From Candidatus Woesearchaeota archaeon (GTDB lineage Archaea > Nanobdellota > Nanobdellia > Woesearchaeales > ARS49), in contig WJJT01000054.1 in assembly GCA_014729555.1 (NCBI GenBank), positions 1 to 51,245 of the forward strand: a DNA stretch of 51,245 nt, given 5' to 3'. Each line of letters opens with the position of its first letter. Within the stretch, counting starts at the first letter, position 1. Below, in pieces: positions 41,743-49,508 of the stretch. The position numbers were made by a program, and so were the translations under genes. Below the pieces are notes generated by a model. That model was not told the DNA's origin and did no database searches. It saw only the letters and a list, made by a program, of their open reading frames with translations.

Positions 41743-42029
41743 ACTCAAAAATAGCATTAATAATCCTGCTAATTGTTGCAATAATAGCAGCAGCAGGCCT
41801 GTTTCTGTTCTACAAAAGCACAACAGGAGCAGCAACATACCAGCAATTAATACACAGAAACCCAGAAGTCTTTTTGCCGAAGTATGATGTCTGCGCAAGA
41901 GGGCCGTGCGGAGCACAAGCAAGACAGATAGGGGAGATACAGCCAGAAGAAAATCCTGTCACAAAAACAGCAATATGCCAGTGCCCTAATGGAAAGACAT
42001 ACCAGACAGACTTCAGAAACCCTTACTAA
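41739..42029 (+). CDS. Small Cys-motif membrane protein 3
   Basis: 96 residues from GTG 41739 with GGTGA six bases ahead. Helix LIILLIVAIIAAAGLFLF, then DVCARGPCGAQ and AICQCPNGK. It overlaps gene 2 by 4 bases. Same C-x4-C ... C-x-C-P pattern as the others. Confidence 0.7.
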   Translation: MNSKIALIILLIVAIIAAAGLFLFYKSTTGAATYQQLIHRNPEVFLPKYDVCARGPCGAQARQIGEIQPEENPVTKTAICQCPNGKTYQTDFRNPY

Positions 42030-42030
42030 A

Positions 42031-42348
42031 ATGAACCGCGAACAAAGAAGACTTGCATTTATTATACTGGATGTTGTAGCAATAATCGCGATACTTGGAA
42101 TAGTGCTATTAGACGACATATCAAGAGGATATGAAAAAAGCGAATTCCAGAAACTTCTGACAGGAAAGGCACACTTTGACGAAGGAACAGCCTGCGATGC
42201 AGTAAAATGCAGAACAATAACAGAACCAGCACAATTCCTCGGCAAAGACCAGAAAGGATACTCAATATGCAAATGCCCTGACAGGATGCTATACTCTATA
42301 ACCAGTTTTTACAGCCAGCCGCCCGAAACTGATATAAACCAACCCTAA
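42031..42348 (+). CDS. Small Cys-motif membrane protein 4
   Basis: 105 residues. ATG 42031 follows the previous stop by one base. Helix LAFIILDVVAIIAILGIVLL, then TACDAVKCRTIT and SICKCPDRM. Last member of the array; the sequence between the Cys pairs differs strongly among the four. Confidence 0.7.
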   Translation: MNREQRRLAFIILDVVAIIAILGIVLLDDISRGYEKSEFQKLLTGKAHFDEGTACDAVKCRTITEPAQFLGKDQKGYSICKCPDRMLYSITSFYSQPPETDINQP

Positions 42349-42361
42349 TTCTAATAAGAGC

Positions 42362-43018
42362 ATGCTTAAAGAAATGCCTGAAAAAGCACTCCAGGTGCTA
42401 AAGAAGGAGAACATAAAAGAACTAAGACCTGCACAGGAAAAAGCAATAAAAGCAGGACTGTTCAAGGGAAAAAACCTTCTAGTGTGCACGCCAACAGCAT
42501 CAGGAAAAACACTGATAGCAGAGATGGCGGCAGCAAAAAACATATTAGAGGGCAGGGGAAAAGCAATATACATTGTCCCATTAGTTGCGCTTGCCTCTGA
42601 AAAACACAAGGAATTCAAAAGAAAGTACAGGGATTTGTTCAACATTGCGTTATCAATAGGAGATTATGACAGCTCTGACAAGCATTTAATTGATGCAGAC
42701 CTGATAATATGCACTGCTGAAAAACTAGACAGCCTGATAAGGCACCACACGCCCTGGCTCAAGTTTGTAAGCCTTGTTGTAATTGATGAGATTCATCTGA
42801 TGAATGACGTAAGCAGGGGGCCAACACTAGAGATAATCATAACAGTACTGAAAAAACTCCTGCCAAAAGTGCAAATCATCGGCTTGTCAGCAACAATAGG
42901 CAATCCCTATGAACTGGCAGAATGGCTCAATGCAGAATTAGTCCTTGATACCTGGAGGCCTGTGCCGCTCAAAAAAGGAGTTTACCTGCAGGGAGAAATA
43001 GAATTTGAAAAAGAATAA
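42362..43018 (+). CDS. Truncated Hel308/Ski2-like helicase (RecA1 domain only)
   Basis: 218 residues covering only the first RecA domain: RPAQEKAIKAG (Q-like motif), TASGKT (motif I), DEIH (motif II), GLSATIGN (motif III), and AELVLDTWRPVPLKKGVY, where full Hel308 proteins go on. The family is normally about 700 residues with RecA2, winged helix and ratchet domains; nothing of these follows before the next gene on the other strand. It may be a decayed gene or a stand-alone ATPase module. Confidence 0.82.
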   Translation: MLKEMPEKALQVLKKENIKELRPAQEKAIKAGLFKGKNLLVCTPTASGKTLIAEMAAAKNILEGRGKAIYIVPLVALASEKHKEFKRKYRDLFNIALSIGDYDSSDKHLIDADLIICTAEKLDSLIRHHTPWLKFVSLVVIDEIHLMNDVSRGPTLEIIITVLKKLLPKVQIIGLSATIGNPYELAEWLNAELVLDTWRPVPLKKGVYLQGEIEFEKE

Positions 43019-43024
43019 AAAAAA

Positions 43025-43345
43025 TTAAATCTTAATCTTCTTAGCATACCTGCCAATAATAGGCAATGGCTTTTCCTTTCCTGTCAAGGCATGGATTATA
43101 CCAATGATGGTCATTATCAACATCAAGACCCACCACACCGGCAAAAGGCCCCATCCAAGGAACGGAATGAACACAAGAATTGCCCAACCAATCATGTACA
43201 CAATAAACAAAACAAGAGACTGCTTTGCGTGGTACATAGCAAACTTGTTGTCTTTTTTTGCCAAAATCACAATCAAGAAACCGATTATGCTAAGCAAATA
43301 CGCCAGAAACGCAAATATCTTGCCTTCTTCTATGTCTTTAGTCAT
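43025..43345 (-). CDS. DUF4870/Tic20-like membrane protein
   Basis: 106 residues, three membrane helices, with the family pattern AFLAYLLSIIGFLIVILAKKD, FAMYHAKQSLVLFIVYMIGW and MTIIGIIHALTGKEKPLPII. Function of the family is unknown. GGGGGT before the ATG and a TTTATAAA box at 43391-43398 support the start. Confidence 0.85.
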   Translation of the reverse strand: MTKDIEEGKIFAFLAYLLSIIGFLIVILAKKDNKFAMYHAKQSLVLFIVYMIGWAILVFIPFLGWGLLPVWWVLMLIMTIIGIIHALTGKEKPLPIIGRYAKKIKI

Positions 43346-43403
43346 TTATATTACCCCCTTTGGTTAATACAGAGAATTCTGAATCAATCATTTATAAACT
43401 TTA

Positions 43404-43427
43404 CTAAAATCACCATATTGATTTTAG
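43404..43427. promoter_or_regulatory. Perfect inverted repeat upstream of the DUF4870 TATA box
   Basis: CTAAAATCA (43404-43412) and TGATTTTAG (43419-43427) pair fully around six bases. It lies six bases upstream of the DUF4870 TATA on that gene's strand, so it could be an operator or part of the ftsY transcript end. Confidence 0.35.
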
Positions 43428-43429
43428 AA

Positions 43430-43454
43430 CCTGCCAAAAAAAAGTTTTGCCAGG
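43430..43454 (-). terminator. Hairpin after ftsY
   Basis: CCTG-C-CAAAA and TTTTG-C-CAGG pair with one C-C mismatch directly after the ftsY stop codon. Confidence 0.35.
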
Positions 43455-45083
43455 TTACGAAAACAAAGAGTCTAGAATCTTATCTCTATCAAAAGGCTCT
43501 AAATCATCATACTCCTGCCCCACACCCATGTACAGAATCGGCTTCTTTGTGACATAACTGACAGAGATAGCAGCACCGCCTTTTTCATCAACATCAGCCT
43601 TAGAAAGAATAATACCATCAACCCCGACAGCCTCATCAAACTTCTGCGCCTGCTCTGTGCAGTCATTGCCAGTAATGCTCTCACCAACAAAAAGAACCAA
43701 ATCAGGCTTAGAAACCCGCACAATCTTCTTCATCTCCTCAACAAGATTATGGTCAGAGTGAAGCCTGCCTGCAGTGTCAATCAAGACAACATCCCTGTCC
43801 TTTGCCTCTGCATGCTTGACAGCATCAAAAGCAACAGCAGCAGCATCAGCACCATAATCATGCTTTATGAGCTTGACTCCTAAATTATCAGCATGCAACT
43901 GCAACTGGTCTATGGCTGCAGCCCTGAAAGTGTCTGCAGCAGCAAGAACAACAGAAGCCTTGTTTTTCAAAAACATATTAGCAACCTTAGCAATAGAGGT
44001 TGTCTTTCCAGAACCATTAATTCCAACAAAACAAATAACCAAAGGCTTTTTTTCTTTCAGCTTTGCAAACAGGTCAACCTGCTCGACATCAAACAGCCCA
44101 CTCACAGAATTTTTCAAGGAGTGAATTACAGTCTCTTCAATCTTTGCCCTTGGAACAGGCTTTTCAGTCAAATCCTTTTTTAAATCTGCCTTTATTTTCT
44201 CAATAACCTCAACTGCTACATTGTTTTCCAGCATTGCAAGCTCTAAGTCCCAGAACAAATCATCAAACTGCGATTCTGAAATTCTTTTGGTGGTAATCTT
44301 CTCAGTTATCCGCCTGAAAAAACCCTTTTTCTCATCTTTAGGAGCCTCTTCAACAGGCTTTTCTACTGGCTTAGGCTTGATTTCAGGTTTTGGTTTTGGA
44401 ACTTCTTCAGGCTTCTCAACCTTAACTTCAGGCTTAGGCTTAACTTCTTTAGGCTTTTCTTCAACTTTTGAAGCCTCTGGCTCTTCCTTAACCTCTTCAT
44501 AAATCTTAAGAATCTCTTCTGCAGGAGTTTCTTCTTTTTTCTCTTCAGGCTTTTTTTCTTCAATTATTTCAGGAATTTCTTCTTCGACTTTCTTAATCCC
44601 TTTCCTAAATTCCTCAATCTTTCTTTCTTCAACTTCTGGAAAAACAGCGCTGCGGAATCCGCAGGACTTGCACACACAATTCAAGGGGGCACCGTAACGG
44701 ACTTTAGCAGCATTATCCTTTTCTATCTCAACATCTATAGAACCGCACTTAGGACAGATTTTTACACACTGTTTCTTTTCTTCCTTAACTTCTTCAACAA
44801 CCTCTGCTTTTTTCTCAGGAACTTCTTCTTTTACTTTTTCAACTTTTTCTTCAGGCTCTTCTTCCTTAACTTCTTCCTCAGCTTTTACTTCTTCCTTGGC
44901 TTCCTCTTTTACTTCTTCTGCAGGCTTTTCCTCAGCCTTCAGCTCTTCCTTAACAGTAACTTCCTCAGGCTTTACCTCTACTTCTTTCTTGACTTCAACT
45001 TCCTCTTCAGGAGCCTCTTCCTCAACCTTCTTGGTAAACTTGTCAAGAGCCCCCTTTAGTTTCTTCTTTAGAAAGCCAAACAT
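43455..45083 (-). CDS. ftsY: Signal recognition particle receptor FtsY with zinc ribbon in an acidic N-terminal domain
   Basis: 542 residues. An N-terminal amphipathic start (MFGFLKKKLKGALDKFTKKV) is followed by about 230 residues very rich in Glu, Lys, Pro and Val. Inside these sits a zinc-ribbon-like insert: C110-x2-C113 and C138-x2-C141 (CPKCG, CKSCG). The SRP GTPase NG domain begins near 255: G1 GINGSGKTT (354-362), DTFRAAA, DTAGR, SKAD and GVGQEYDDL. It docks the SRP-ribosome complex at the membrane. It is downstream of pfdA in one operon. Confidence 0.95.
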   Translation of the reverse strand: MFGFLKKKLKGALDKFTKKVEEEAPEEEVEVKKEVEVKPEEVTVKEELKAEEKPAEEVKEEAKEEVKAEEEVKEEEPEEKVEKVKEEVPEKKAEVVEEVKEEKKQCVKICPKCGSIDVEIEKDNAAKVRYGAPLNCVCKSCGFRSAVFPEVEERKIEEFRKGIKKVEEEIPEIIEEKKPEEKKEETPAEEILKIYEEVKEEPEASKVEEKPKEVKPKPEVKVEKPEEVPKPKPEIKPKPVEKPVEEAPKDEKKGFFRRITEKITTKRISESQFDDLFWDLELAMLENNVAVEVIEKIKADLKKDLTEKPVPRAKIEETVIHSLKNSVSGLFDVEQVDLFAKLKEKKPLVICFVGINGSGKTTSIAKVANMFLKNKASVVLAAADTFRAAAIDQLQLHADNLGVKLIKHDYGADAAAVAFDAVKHAEAKDRDVVLIDTAGRLHSDHNLVEEMKKIVRVSKPDLVLFVGESITGNDCTEQAQKFDEAVGVDGIILSKADVDEKGGAAISVSYVTKKPILYMGVGQEYDDLEPFDRDKILDSLFS

Positions 45084-45088
45084 CGCCT

Positions 45089-45505
45089 TTATTCTCCTTT
45101 CATCAACTCTGCCTGAAGCGCCTGCATCTTATTCGCAAGCTCTGAAAACTTGCCTGTCATGTCTTTCTTGACCTTTTCCAGCTCACCTAACTGCTTCTTA
45201 AGCATCTCTTCAACCTCTGGAACAGACTTGCTGACAGTCGTATTGCTGCCAACATTAACAAGCAATTCCCTGTTATCCTGAATCTTTGCTTTTACAAAAA
45301 TACCAGAACTCAAAGGAACCAGAATATCTGAACCAGGCTCGACTTTTAAAATACTGCCAAGCGCATCTATAACAGACTCAACCTCCATAGACTGCTGCTC
45401 AACTGCATGCAATTGCTGCTGAATCTGCTTTAACTGCTGGTCAATCATCTGCATCTCCATATACTTCTGCTGCATAACCTGAGCATCTTCTTCTTTCTTA
45501 GCCAT
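45089..45505 (-). CDS. pfdA: Prefoldin alpha subunit
   Basis: 138 residues: two long coiled-coil helices (YMEMQMIDQQLKQIQQQL and MLKKQLGELEKVKKDM) around a beta-rich centre (VPLSSGIFVKAKIQDNRELL). With beta subunits it forms a jellyfish-shaped chaperone that hands unfolded proteins to the thermosome. It is 5 bases from ftsY, as often seen in archaea. Confidence 0.92.
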   Translation of the reverse strand: MAKKEEDAQVMQQKYMEMQMIDQQLKQIQQQLHAVEQQSMEVESVIDALGSILKVEPGSDILVPLSSGIFVKAKIQDNRELLVNVGSNTTVSKSVPEVEEMLKKQLGELEKVKKDMTGKFSELANKMQALQAELMKGE

Positions 45506-45509
45506 AATA

Positions 45510-45680
45510 TCACTCCAGTTTCTTCAACAATTTCTCAAGATAATGTTTATATTCGTGTTCTCCCTTTAAAAAAGTTAGGGGCATTCCAACAAACAAGCTT
45601 TTCTGCGTCTTTTCAAAATTGGCAAGCTCATGCTTAACCATCTCTCTCAAGACCTTTTTATCATCCCTTGTCAGTGCCAT
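45510..45680 (-). CDS. Small helical protein between scpA and pfdA
   Basis: 56 residues, charged and helical (MALTRDDKKVLREMVKHELA, FEKTQKSLFVGM). ATG 45680 has GGTGA six bases ahead; the longer GTG start is less likely. It overlaps the scpA end by 20 bases and precedes pfdA by 4. I do not recognise it. Confidence 0.6.
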   Translation of the reverse strand: MALTRDDKKVLREMVKHELANFEKTQKSLFVGMPLTFLKGEHEYKHYLEKLLKKLE

Positions 45681-46413
45681 CCTGGTCACCACCTCTTAAT
45701 TTTATATTAATCTCACCAAAATGCTTTTTCTGCTCAAGATGAATCTTGTCCTCATTGAACAAATGCAAAAGCGGAATAAACGTGTACACATGGTCATTTT
45801 TTGTCTCAGAAGGAACTAACTCGCTGAAAGCAATCTGCTCATCCTTTCTGGACTTAAACAGGCTGAGAATCTTTCCATAAATCCCCCTGATTGCCTCACT
45901 GATATCAAACTTTTTCTCAGGAACCTTGACATCAGACTCTCTTATTGAATTAAAAACACGCCTCTTCTTGACCTCAAGAGCCTGTTCAAGAGCATTCACC
46001 AGGTCATAAACAGAAACCTTTCTCTTCCTGGGCTGAGGAGTCCTTGGCATCAACTCAATACCCTCATGCAGTGCCCGCTCCTCGCCCCTCTTTAACTCAT
46101 CTGCAAGGCCGTCATAAAACTCCTCTTCATCAACATCAGTAGCAGCCAAAAGCCTGTCAAACTCATTCAAGTCCTCCCCTACTAATCTCTTGGACTTAAT
46201 CTTCAAAAGAATAGCAGCAGCAAGCAAAACCTTGCCGCTCACCTTTAAATCCATCTGCTTCAGCTCTTTCAAACGTTCAACATACTTCTGAGCAAGCAAA
46301 GAAACATTAACATTCCAGGGATCCATCTCCTCTTTTCGGATAAGGCCGTAAATAATAGACTTCCAGCTAATCTCATTCTCCTCAACAAGCATCTGAAAAA
46401 GCCTATCTTCCAT
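45661..46413 (-). CDS. scpA: Segregation and condensation protein A (kleisin)
   Basis: 250 residues. The N-terminal part (ISWKSIIYGLIRKEEMDPWN, VNVSLLAQKYVERLKELKQ) matches kleisin ScpA; the middle is acidic, and the C-terminal winged helix (VYTFIPLLHLFNEDKIHLEQ) would bind the SMC head. It links SMC dimers in chromosome condensation. TATA (about 46437-46444) is 27 bases before ATG 46413, so a leaderless start is chosen over 46452. Confidence 0.88.
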   Translation of the reverse strand: MEDRLFQMLVEENEISWKSIIYGLIRKEEMDPWNVNVSLLAQKYVERLKELKQMDLKVSGKVLLAAAILLKIKSKRLVGEDLNEFDRLLAATDVDEEEFYDGLADELKRGEERALHEGIELMPRTPQPRKRKVSVYDLVNALEQALEVKKRRVFNSIRESDVKVPEKKFDISEAIRGIYGKILSLFKSRKDEQIAFSELVPSETKNDHVYTFIPLLHLFNEDKIHLEQKKHFGEINIKLRGGDQDGTDKG

Positions 46414-46470
46414 AAAATTGACTATTGATATATAGTATATAAAACTTATCAAAAGAAAAAAGAAAAAGTT

Positions 46471-46806
46471 CTACCAGCGCAATGCAGGACAGGGCACAGG
46501 CACGCCTTCCCTAATCAAGCAAAAATTATAGCTGTACTCCCCGAAAACCTGGCCATTAACATTACAACAGACACGAGGACAGTTTGCCACCATACCGCGC
46601 AAGTCATAACAGACCTGGTCATTCTCAGCCTGAACATATGCCAACTCACCATGCAGATTCTTTACTGCACAGCAAATCTTTTTAGATTGAAGCTCGTAAA
46701 CCTCCTGCTCTCTTGAAGGCATTTGATATGCTTTTCCGCTTGTATCACAGCCAATAAGCACAGCAAGGCATGCCAAAACCATCATTAATAAAAATACTTT
46801 TTTCAT
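46471..46806 (-). CDS. Cys-rich lipoprotein family B, member 1
   Basis: 111 residues. Signal MKKVFLLMMVLACLAVLIGC with lipobox LIGC (Cys20). The mature domain has KICCAVKN, VCYDL, CPRVCCNVNGQVFG, NFCLI and ends PVPCP. ATG 46806 follows GGTGG at six bases; the longer reading to 46863 overlaps the gene upstream. Likely disulfide-bonded surface protein; function unknown. Confidence 0.72.
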   Translation of the reverse strand: MKKVFLLMMVLACLAVLIGCDTSGKAYQMPSREQEVYELQSKKICCAVKNLHGELAYVQAENDQVCYDLRGMVANCPRVCCNVNGQVFGEYSYNFCLIREGVPVPCPALRW

Positions 46807-46819
46807 AATTACCACCTTT

Positions 46820-47179
46820 TTATCTACAAGGAACAACACGACCTCCCCTAGAACGGCAGTCATAGAAAGTAAATGATTCCACTATACTGCCCTTAATCTC
46901 TCCGCCAATCTCACAACAGGTAGGAATTGTCCCTGGCTTAGCAAGCCTTCCACCCTGCCTTAAGCAATTCTGTATCTCCTGAGGAGTTTCACAATAAAGC
47001 CTGTCACCAAGCACACAACACATATCAACAGGATAAAAAATCTCTCTCTGCTGGTACTCTGGGACATAAACCTTGTCTGTGCTTCCAGGATACCTGCCAT
47101 AAACAGCAGCACCTGACCTGCAGCCAATCACAAGCAAAGCTAAACAAACAAGAAGTGAAAGCAAAACAAATCCTCGCAT
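46820..47179 (-). CDS. Cys-rich lipoprotein family B, member 2
   Basis: 119 residues. Lipobox VIGC; then DMCCVLGDRLYC, NCLRQGG, PTCCEIGGEIKG, YDCRSRG and the end VVPCR. Same Cys order as members 1 and 3. Of two adjacent ATGs, 47179 is favoured because GGTGA is then four bases away. It is 13 bases upstream of member 1 in one transcript. Confidence 0.73.
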   Translation of the reverse strand: MRGFVLLSLLVCLALLVIGCRSGAAVYGRYPGSTDKVYVPEYQQREIFYPVDMCCVLGDRLYCETPQEIQNCLRQGGRLAKPGTIPTCCEIGGEIKGSIVESFTFYDCRSRGGRVVPCR

Positions 47180-47210
47180 CATATCACCTTTTTTAATAAT
47201 ATTGAATCTA

Positions 47211-47241
47211 CAGACCTTCTATTATATAAACATTACTCAAA
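47211..47241 (-). repeat. Promoter repeat, copy 1
   Basis: 31 bases identical to 47823-47853, including a minus-strand TTTATATAA box (47222-47230). It lies just upstream of family B member 2. The identity over the whole element suggests a recent duplication or strong constraint. Confidence 0.75.
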
Positions 47242-47264
47242 ATAATAAAGAAAAAAATAATTTA

Positions 47265-47741
47265 TTATCCTCCGATAACTGGGCAAGGCACTACTTGTCG
47301 TCCGAGTTTTGGTAAGATAACACAATCGCTAGCAGAGCGCCCATACAAGCTTCCACCAGCATTTTCACAACATCCAGGACAATCTACTATTTTTCCGCCA
47401 CTTTTGCCACATAAATAAGTACTAGCAACTGCAACATAGCTGCCATCTATAGACCTCGCACAACACTTTGGCGACGTAGGCACAGGTTCTGGCGACGTAG
47501 GCACAGGTTCTCTTTCATATGAGCTTGTAGTATACGCCGATTGTTGATATGATTGAGGGTATGATGGGGGGTATGATTGTTGGTACACTGGCTTTTGGGA
47601 TGGCGGCTCATATTTTGGAAAATCATAACTCTTTTTTGGCTTGTCAAACCAGCCCTTTCCAGTTTGCGGCTGCTGCTGGCAGCCGACTGCAAATAACAGT
47701 ACACAAGAAAGAACAATTGTCATTAAAAGCAATGCTCTCAT
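47265..47741 (-). CDS. Cys-rich lipoprotein family B, member 3 with Pro/Tyr/Gln-rich linker
   Basis: 158 residues. Signal peptide with lipobox AVGC (Cys21), then a long Pro/Tyr/Ser/Gln-rich linker (PVYQQSYPPSYPQSYQQSAY) ending in the doubled PVPTSPEPVPTSP. The Cys domain follows: KCCARS, YLCGKSGG, DCPGCCENAGGSLYG, DCVI, VVPCP. Start has GGTGA six bases ahead. The linker may span a cell wall or S-layer. Confidence 0.73.
   Translation of the reverse strand: MRALLLMTIVLSCVLLFAVGCQQQPQTGKGWFDKPKKSYDFPKYEPPSQKPVYQQSYPPSYPQSYQQSAYTTSSYEREPVPTSPEPVPTSPKCCARSIDGSYVAVASTYLCGKSGGKIVDCPGCCENAGGSLYGRSASDCVILPKLGRQVVPCPVIGG
47471..47512 (-). repeat. Tandem 21-base repeat in the linker of member 3
   Basis: Two adjacent copies of a unit containing GGCGACGTAGGCACAGGTTC encode PVPTSPE-like repeats. 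In-frame length change by slippage is likely. Confidence 0.6.
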
Positions 47742-47822
47742 TAAATATCACCTTTTTGTTTACCAAAAAAAGACCAGCTGAGACTTTGCTTCAGCGCTGC
47801 CTTTTTAATTCTAAAAGCTTCT

Positions 47823-47853
47823 CAGACCTTCTATTATATAAACATTACTCAAA
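47823..47853 (-). repeat. Promoter repeat, copy 2
   Basis: Identical to 47211-47241 with the TATA part at 47834-47842. It lies upstream of family B member 3, here with a longer predicted leader of about 70 bases. Confidence 0.7.
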
Positions 47854-48008
47854 TTAAGCAGGGAACAGTAAACTTTTCAAACCAGCCCTTAAGAAAGGCA
47901 GAATCCTAACAAGTGCAGCACAAGGCTAGCACGTGTGAAAATGATTTGAATATTATATTCGCAATATAGCGTAAACCTTTTAAACCAATAATATTTCCTC
48001 ACACTTAC

Positions 48009-48132
48009 GGGCCCATGGTCTAGTGGTTATGACAACACCCTTACAAGTGAAAACTAAGCAAGGTGTGGATCCCCGGTTCGAACAGGCTCGAAGGATTCGC
48101 GTCCTTCAGCCACGAAAGTCCGGGTGGGCCCA
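48009..48132 (+). tRNA. tRNA-Val(UAC) with two introns
   Basis: GGGCCCA/TGGGCCC acceptor, A73 at 48132, no CCA. Anticodon stem ACACC/GGTGT; anticodon TAC at 48042-48044; a 15-base intron (48046-48060) at position 37/38. T stem CCCGG/CCGGG encloses TTCGAA, a 36-base intron (48083-48118) and T. The intron holds a GAAGGA/TCCTTC hairpin and ends CGAAAG, whose CGAA pairs with the T-loop TTCG. Confidence 0.92.
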
Positions 48133-48141
48133 TTCAAATCT

Positions 48142-48212
48142 GCGCCAGTGGTTGAATGGTACAATACGACGTTGCCAACGTTGTGGTCTGGGTTCGATTC
48201 CCGGCTGGCGCA
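48142..48212 (+). tRNA. tRNA-Gly(GCC)
   Basis: GCGCCAG/CTGGCGC acceptor, A73 at 48212. Anticodon arm CGACG, TTGCCAA, CGTTG (anticodon GCC). T arm CTGGG TTCGATT CCCGG. No intron and no CCA. It lies nine bases after tRNA-Val and is probably cotranscribed. Confidence 0.93.
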
Positions 48213-48245
48213 TATTTTATATACTTCTTGATAAATTAGCCTTTT

Positions 48246-49097
48246 ATGTTGAACTCATTAATTAAAGGAGCCAGAAGAATTCCAACTTATGCCAACCAAG
48301 TTTATTATAAAGATGGAAATTACATTAAAGTTTTTGACCATGCCTGGGAAGCAAGAAAAGCCATACTTGTTTACAAATTATTAGATGATATCCCTGTTCC
48401 CCGCGTTCTTAAATCAGGCAGAAATTATATTGTGATGGAAGAGATTAAAGGCGAAACTTTAGCCAAAGCAAAATATGATAAGGGAAAAATTGCCGCACAG
48501 TTAGGAACAATCTTAGCTAAGATTCATTCGAGAACATATTCAAAATTTGGTGATTTATCTGGGAGAGAAGTGGGTAAATCTCAAGAAATCAATGCTGGAC
48601 CGTTCACAACATGGAAAGAGATGCATCAGGCTATCGTAAAACATAGACTCACATATTTTAAAAAAACTAAATTTGAGCATTTAATAAAGCCAATACAACA
48701 ATATTTTAAACAAAACAAACATTTAATTGATTACAAAATCACGCCCAGATTACTACATATCGATCTTAACAAGAAAAACATTATTGTTAAAAACAACAGA
48801 ATTGTGGGCATACTTGATGCAGAGGGCGGTTTTGTTGGACATAATGAGGAAGATCTGATGCGGACAGAACTTGCACAGTTTGGTGATGTATTTGCAAACA
48901 AAAACAAATGCAGAGATGTGTTTTTTCGAGCTTACCAAAAGCAAATACAGTTAGATAAAGGATATAAAGAGAGGTGTAAATTTTATTGGTTGTCAAGAGC
49001 GATGGTTGGAATGCGTTGCATAATACAGTTTCCAGATTATAATGATCCTGAATTTCCTGGGAAAATTGAAGCTTTTCTAAAACAGAACGTCAAATGA
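48246..49097 (+). CDS. Aminoglycoside phosphotransferase-like kinase (APH family)
   Basis: 283 residues with kinase-like fold marks: YIVMEEIKGETL hinge, catalytic HIDLNKKNIIV (HxDxxxxN) and the metal-binding ILDAEGG. Members phosphorylate small molecules such as choline, sugars or antibiotics; the substrate is unknown. TTTTATATAC about 27 bases ahead fits a leaderless start. Codon use (ATT, CAA, TAT) differs from most neighbours, so recent gain is possible. Confidence 0.82.
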   Translation: MLNSLIKGARRIPTYANQVYYKDGNYIKVFDHAWEARKAILVYKLLDDIPVPRVLKSGRNYIVMEEIKGETLAKAKYDKGKIAAQLGTILAKIHSRTYSKFGDLSGREVGKSQEINAGPFTTWKEMHQAIVKHRLTYFKKTKFEHLIKPIQQYFKQNKHLIDYKITPRLLHIDLNKKNIIVKNNRIVGILDAEGGFVGHNEEDLMRTELAQFGDVFANKNKCRDVFFRAYQKQIQLDKGYKERCKFYWLSRAMVGMRCIIQFPDYNDPEFPGKIEAFLKQNVK

Positions 49098-49112
49098 GTT
49101 ATTAATCATACC

Positions 49113-49469
49113 ATGCCTAGACTGCCAAGAGTATCGGACTTTGAAAACAAAAAAGACCACTTAGGCAGGAAGATATGCAGGAATTGTGAACAGACTGTGG
49201 CAAAAAGAAGACGATTCTATTGCAGCACAAAATGCATGGACGAATTTAATCAGAATCACGATTGGCACTGGGTTAGAAAAGCAATACTAAGACGAGACAA
49301 TTACCGCTGCAGCATCTGCAGAACAAGAAAGCGCAAAGCAGAGCTTGATGTCGACCATATTATTCCAGTAAGATGCGGAATCAATCCATTTGGCAAAAAT
49401 AATCTGCGGCTTCTCTGCAAAGAATGCCATAAAGCAAAAACAAAACTGGACCGCGAAGCAAATCTTTAG
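49113..49469 (+). CDS. HNH endonuclease domain protein
   Basis: 118 residues. An N-terminal zinc pair set (CRNC, YCSTKC) is followed by CSICRTRK and the HNH core LDVDHIIPVRCG ... NLRLLCKECHKAK, which binds a metal and cuts DNA. Small stand-alone HNH proteins act in mobile elements or defence, but a repair role is possible. It lies 15 bases after the APH-like gene. Confidence 0.87.
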   Translation: MPRLPRVSDFENKKDHLGRKICRNCEQTVAKRRRFYCSTKCMDEFNQNHDWHWVRKAILRRDNYRCSICRTRKRKAELDVDHIIPVRCGINPFGKNNLRLLCKECHKAKTKLDREANL

Positions 49470-49508
49470 AAACTTTTAAAAACCGCTCTAAGTTTTTATC
49501 AACCAGAC

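Noticed and set aside
47471-47512. CRISPR repeat unit
   Set aside because: Only two adjacent 21-base copies without spacers, in frame inside a coding linker. No CRISPR array was found anywhere in the window.
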